DNA of 7,158 nt, from the NCBI GenBank assembly GCA_013203755.1, contig JABMPI010000507.1, forward strand, positions 1 through 7,158. Direction: 5' to 3'. This DNA is from Bacteroidota bacterium. GTDB lineage: Bacteria; Bacteroidota; Bacteroidia; Bacteroidales; Prolixibacteraceae. Under the pieces are notes generated by a model. It was not told the origin of the DNA, made no database searches, and worked only from the letters and a program-made list of their open reading frames with translations. Below are positions 4,257 to 7,158 of this stretch, one piece after another (positions within the stretch are counted from its first letter, which is position 1; every line of letters starts with the position of its first letter). Position numbers and translations under genes: made by a program.

Positions 4257-6413
4257 ATGAAAGTTTACAAAACGGAGCAAATCCGAAACATTGCATTAAT
4301 TGGGAATGCTGGTAGTGGGAAAACCACCCTTGCAGAAGCTATGCTTTTTGAGGGTGGAGTAATTAATCGTAGAGGTGAGGTAACCGCAAAAAATACGGTG
4401 TCTGACTACAACCAAATTGAACAGGATTATGGCAATTCTGTTTTCTCAACGTTGTTGTATACTGAATATAACGGAAAGAAAATAAATATTCTGGATACAC
4501 CCGGAATGGACGACCTTTGTGGCAACGTTATTTCGTCGTTGCATGTAACTGCACTTAGTTTACTTACTATTAATGCAACAACTGGTATTGAAGCAGGAAC
4601 AGAAGCGGCATCTCGCCAGGCAGAAACCGCCGACACTCCGCTGGTATTTGTATTTAATCAGTTAGATAACGACAATACTAATTTCGAATCGGCACTTGAC
4701 CAATGTAAAACTACATTTGGCAGCAAAGTAACTGTTGTACAATACCCGGTTGACCCTGGCGTTAGTTTCTCTTCAATTATAGATGTTTTGAAGATGAAAA
4801 TGTATAAGTATGGTCCGGACGGAGGCAAACCAGAGATTCTGGATATTCCAGCTTCTGAAAAGGAAAAGGCCGACGAACTACACAACGAATTAGTTGAAAT
4901 GGCTGCCGAAAACGAAGAGGCTTTAATGGAACTGTATTTCGACAAAGGTACACTTACCGAAGACGAAATGCGTAAAGGAATAAAACTGGGTATGTTAGAG
5001 CGTGGACTCTTCCCGGTTTTTTGTACTTGTGCCAAGAAGAATATGGGTGTTGGCCGTTTAATGGAATTTATCACCAATATTTCTCCTGCACCAAACGAGA
5101 AAAAAATGAGTGCCATCGTCAGTGGTAAAGAGGTAAATATGGATGCTTCTGAAGCACCAAGTATTTTTGTTTATAATACATCTGTTGAACCGCACGTTGG
5201 AGAGATTACTTATTTTAAAGTAATGTCGGGTACTATTAAAGAGGGTCTCGATTTAATTAATACAACTACCGGAAACAAAGAGCGTCTTTCTCAAATATTT
5301 GTTTCTGCAGGTAAAAATCGCGAAAAAGTAGACGAATTAGTTGCCGGTGATTTAGGTTGTACTGTAAAACTAAAAGAGACAAAATACAACCAAACATTAA
5401 GCACAAAAGAAGCAGATACAAAGTTTGAAGAAATTGCTTTCCCAACACCACGAATTACAGTGGCTATGAAAGCAACAAATGATGCGGACGATGAAAAATT
5501 AGGCGAAATATTAAATAAAATTAAATACGAAGACCCAACTTATATTATTGAATACTCACAGGAATTAAAACAATTGTTGGTTCACGGCCAGGGAGAATAT
5601 CATCTAAACATTTTAAAATGGTATTTCGATCATATCCATAAATTTGAAGTGAATTACGAAACTCAAAAAATTCCATACCGCGAAACCATTACCAAGGTAG
5701 CTCACGCAGATTATCGTCATAAAAAACAGTCGGGTGGTTCAGGTCAGTTTGGTGAAGTACATATGATTATTGAACCTTACGAAGAGGGTTCGGAACCTAA
5801 AAGAATGTTCAAACTTGGAGATAAAGAACAAAAACTTGCCATCCGTTCGGTAGAAGAACATGAACTTCCATGGGGAGGTAAATTGGTTTTTATTAACAGT
5901 ATTGTTGGTGGCTCCATCGACGCTCGTTTCCTTCCGGCAATTATGAAAGGTATTATGGAAAAAATGGTAGAAGGACCACTTACCGGATCGTACGCCCGCG
6001 ACATTCGGGTTTATGTTTACGATGGTAAAATGCACCCGGTTGACTCAAACGAAATTTCGTTTAAATTAGCCGGACGTCATGCTTTTAGTGATGCATTTAA
6101 AAATGCAGGTGCTAAAATTTTAGAGCCAATTTACGACTTGAATGTTTGGACACCTTCCGACAGAATGGGTGATGTAATGAGTGACTTACAAGGACGGCGC
6201 GCCATGATTATGGGTATGGGTTCTGAAAAAGGGCTTGAAAAAATTACCGCTAAAGTTCCGTTAAAAGAGATGAATAAATATACAACTTCGCTGAGTTCTG
6301 TAACTGGTGGACGTGGCGTATTTAGCATGACTTATGACGGGTACGAAAAGGTTCCAGCTGAGGTACAAGATGAACTATTAAAAGCTTATGCAGCTGAGCA
6401 GGAAGAAGAATAG
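4257..6413 (+). CDS. fusA2: EF-G2-type elongation factor G paralogue with degenerate GTPase motifs
   Basis: EF-G drives tRNA-mRNA translocation on the ribosome. This 718-residue protein has the full five-domain layout. In the G domain, G1 is GNAGSGKTT (16-24), the switch I region reads EQDYGNSVFS (55-64) instead of the RGITI type, G3 is DTPGMDD (80-86) with Met84 in place of the catalytic histidine, G4 is NQLD (134-137) instead of NKxD, and G5 is CTCAKK (256-261) instead of GSA. Domain II spans about 290-390 and domain III about 397-470. Domain IV (about 472-610) keeps KQSGGSGQFGEV (490-501) and the tip MHPVDSNE with His593. Domain V includes ILEPIYDLNV and MGDVMSDLQGRRAMIMGM (637-654). It resembles the Bacteroidota EF-G2 group; from memory, B. 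thetaiotaomicron EF-G2 supports translation without GTP hydrolysis and is induced through the regulator Cur. The housekeeping FusA should lie elsewhere. The start agrees with the family N-terminus. Confidence 0.9.
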   Translation: MKVYKTEQIRNIALIGNAGSGKTTLAEAMLFEGGVINRRGEVTAKNTVSDYNQIEQDYGNSVFSTLLYTEYNGKKINILDTPGMDDLCGNVISSLHVTALSLLTINATTGIEAGTEAASRQAETADTPLVFVFNQLDNDNTNFESALDQCKTTFGSKVTVVQYPVDPGVSFSSIIDVLKMKMYKYGPDGGKPEILDIPASEKEKADELHNELVEMAAENEEALMELYFDKGTLTEDEMRKGIKLGMLERGLFPVFCTCAKKNMGVGRLMEFITNISPAPNEKKMSAIVSGKEVNMDASEAPSIFVYNTSVEPHVGEITYFKVMSGTIKEGLDLINTTTGNKERLSQIFVSAGKNREKVDELVAGDLGCTVKLKETKYNQTLSTKEADTKFEEIAFPTPRITVAMKATNDADDEKLGEILNKIKYEDPTYIIEYSQELKQLLVHGQGEYHLNILKWYFDHIHKFEVNYETQKIPYRETITKVAHADYRHKKQSGGSGQFGEVHMIIEPYEEGSEPKRMFKLGDKEQKLAIRSVEEHELPWGGKLVFINSIVGGSIDARFLPAIMKGIMEKMVEGPLTGSYARDIRVYVYDGKMHPVDSNEISFKLAGRHAFSDAFKNAGAKILEPIYDLNVWTPSDRMGDVMSDLQGRRAMIMGMGSEKGLEKITAKVPLKEMNKYTTSLSSVTGGRGVFSMTYDGYEKVPAEVQDELLKAYAAEQEEE

Positions 6414-6435
6414 AATTTTATAATTTACTATAAAC

Positions 6436-6477
6436 TAAACAGAAACCCTGGTTCATAAGAACCGGGGTTTCTGTTTA
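6436..6477. terminator. Bidirectional terminator between convergent genes
   Basis: A 19-bp stem (6436-6454 with 6459-6477) closes a 4-base ATAA loop, broken only by one U-G wobble in plus-strand RNA. It begins 22 bp after the EF-G2-like stop and ends 37 bp before the desaturase stop on the other strand, so it can serve both. Each 3' arm ends in GGTTTCTGTTT, so the U-rich part is partly within the stem. A further T run (TCTTTTTTC, about 6487-6495) follows on the plus strand. Confidence 0.8.
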
Positions 6478-6514
6478 AACTCAAGGTCTTTTTTCTATGA
6501 AAAATGAAAGAAGT

Positions 6515-7158
6515 CTATTTTCTATTATAGGCAACCAATTTCTGCAACTTTTCATCCCACAACCTCAACTTTAACGATTTCATACTCATTAAGAAATCAA
6601 CTGGTTTTACTTCCTGAAAAACAGAATTCTCGCGGTAACATTTTTCCAGATTGTAATTTGGAATACGCGCATTTATGTGATGAATATGATGAAAACCAAT
6701 ATTCCCGGAAAACCATTGTAACAATTTTGGAAACTTTACATACGAACTACCTTCCAAAGCTACTTCTCTAAAATTCCACTCTTTACTTCTGTACCACGAA
6801 ACATCTTCGTACTGGTGCTGTAAATAAAACAACCATAAACCAGCAATCGCAGATAAATAAATAATTATCAGCTGAAGTATTAGAAAAGGTAAAAAACCGA
6901 TAGCCAGGCCCATCCCCACAAAAAGAGCTACCAAAACTAAAGTCGTAAAATGTACGTTTAGTTTTTCCTTTTTACTCATCGTTTTTTTAGTGAGACGATT
7001 TTGAATAAGAAAAACATACAACGGCCCAATTCCAAACATAAAAACCGGATGGCGATACATTTTATAATAAATTCGTTTCCCTTTGCTACTGGCATTGAAC
7101 TCATCCTTTGTCATAGTCCAAACATCTCCAACTCCACGTTTATCAAGGTTACCAACAG
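6515..7158 (-). CDS. Membrane fatty acid desaturase, C-terminal part (continues beyond the right edge)
   Basis: Acyl-lipid desaturases use a di-iron centre held by three histidine boxes to introduce double bonds in membrane fatty acids. The frame runs off position 7158 without a start, and 213 residues are visible. The ATG at 7112-7114 is internal, because the 14 residues before it (NLDKRGVGDVWTMT overlapping it) are a conserved family segment that normally follows box II directly. Counting from that Met, hydrophobic segments lie at about 22-38, 55-72 and 73-97. FYLQHQYED (96-104) and the third box GFHHIHHINARIPNYNL (140-156) follow, with HHIHH encoded at 6677-6691. Boxes I (HDxGH type) and II (HxxHH type) should lie just outside. 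The regiospecificity (delta-5, delta-9 or omega type) cannot be told. It is convergent with the EF-G2-like gene and shares its terminator, so there is no operon link. Confidence 0.88.
   Translation of the reverse strand, partial: VGNLDKRGVGDVWTMTKDEFNASSKGKRIYYKMYRHPVFMFGIGPLYVFLIQNRLTKKTMSKKEKLNVHFTTLVLVALFVGMGLAIGFLPFLILQLIIIYLSAIAGLWLFYLQHQYEDVSWYRSKEWNFREVALEGSSYVKFPKLLQWFSGNIGFHHIHHINARIPNYNLEKCYRENSVFQEVKPVDFLMSMKSLKLRLWDEKLQKLVAYNRK

Noticed and set aside
4658..5116. Minus-strand 152-codon open frame inside the EF-G2-like gene
   Set aside because: It is antisense to a clearly conserved coding region, with a serine-rich shadow composition.
5739..6035. Two overlapping minus-strand open frames within domain IV of the EF-G2-like gene
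   Set aside because: Both are antisense shadows of highly conserved EF-G sequence, and they overlap each other in different frames.
7112..7114. ATG as the start of the desaturase
   Set aside because: The frame stays open to the window edge, and the residues before it (NLDKRGVGDVW) are a conserved desaturase segment, so this Met is internal.

Overview
The window looks like chromosomal DNA of a member of the Bacteroidota. The AT-rich base composition, the lack of Shine-Dalgarno sequences before clear start codons, two promoters of the TAnnTTTG type, and a Bacteroidota-style second elongation factor G all point that way. A finer placement, perhaps near Marinilabiliales or Bacteroidales, is only an impression from protein similarity.

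Positions 1-171 do not fit the rest. They are about 60% G+C by hand count, CpG-rich, and join a sulfite reductase gene in the middle of a conserved motif. This is most simply a chimeric assembly or cloning join; a real insertion or rearrangement cannot be excluded. Positions 172-3621 hold a minus-strand operon for assimilatory sulfite reduction. In transcription order it runs DUF2061 membrane protein, precorrin-2 dehydrogenase/ferrochelatase (siroheme synthesis), CysJ flavoprotein, then CysI hemoprotein, which is cut short at the junction. The logic is coherent: siroheme is the cofactor of CysI, and CysJ passes NADPH electrons to CysI to reduce sulfite to sulfide.

Positions 3744-3939 appear to be a very small, self-contained minus-strand unit: a TAnnTTTG promoter element, a 34-codon cysteine-rich ORF with one hydrophobic segment, and an intrinsic terminator that also insulates the sulfur operon. 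The rest of the 355-bp gap up to 4256 holds a plus-strand promoter with a 12-bp perfect palindrome between its two elements.

Positions 4257-6413 encode a full-length EF-G paralogue of the EF-G2 (FusA2) type. Its GTPase motifs are degenerate (DTPGM for DTPGH, NQLD for NKxD), while the domain IV tip and domain V are well conserved. A strong two-way hairpin follows, shared with a convergent fatty acid desaturase gene (6515 to beyond the right edge) whose N-terminal part lies outside the window.

No mobile element, CRISPR array, tRNA or rRNA was seen. The most interesting items are the EF-G2-like gene with its palindromic promoter, the hidden small transcription unit, and the recurring question of what DUF2061 does in sulfur operons.
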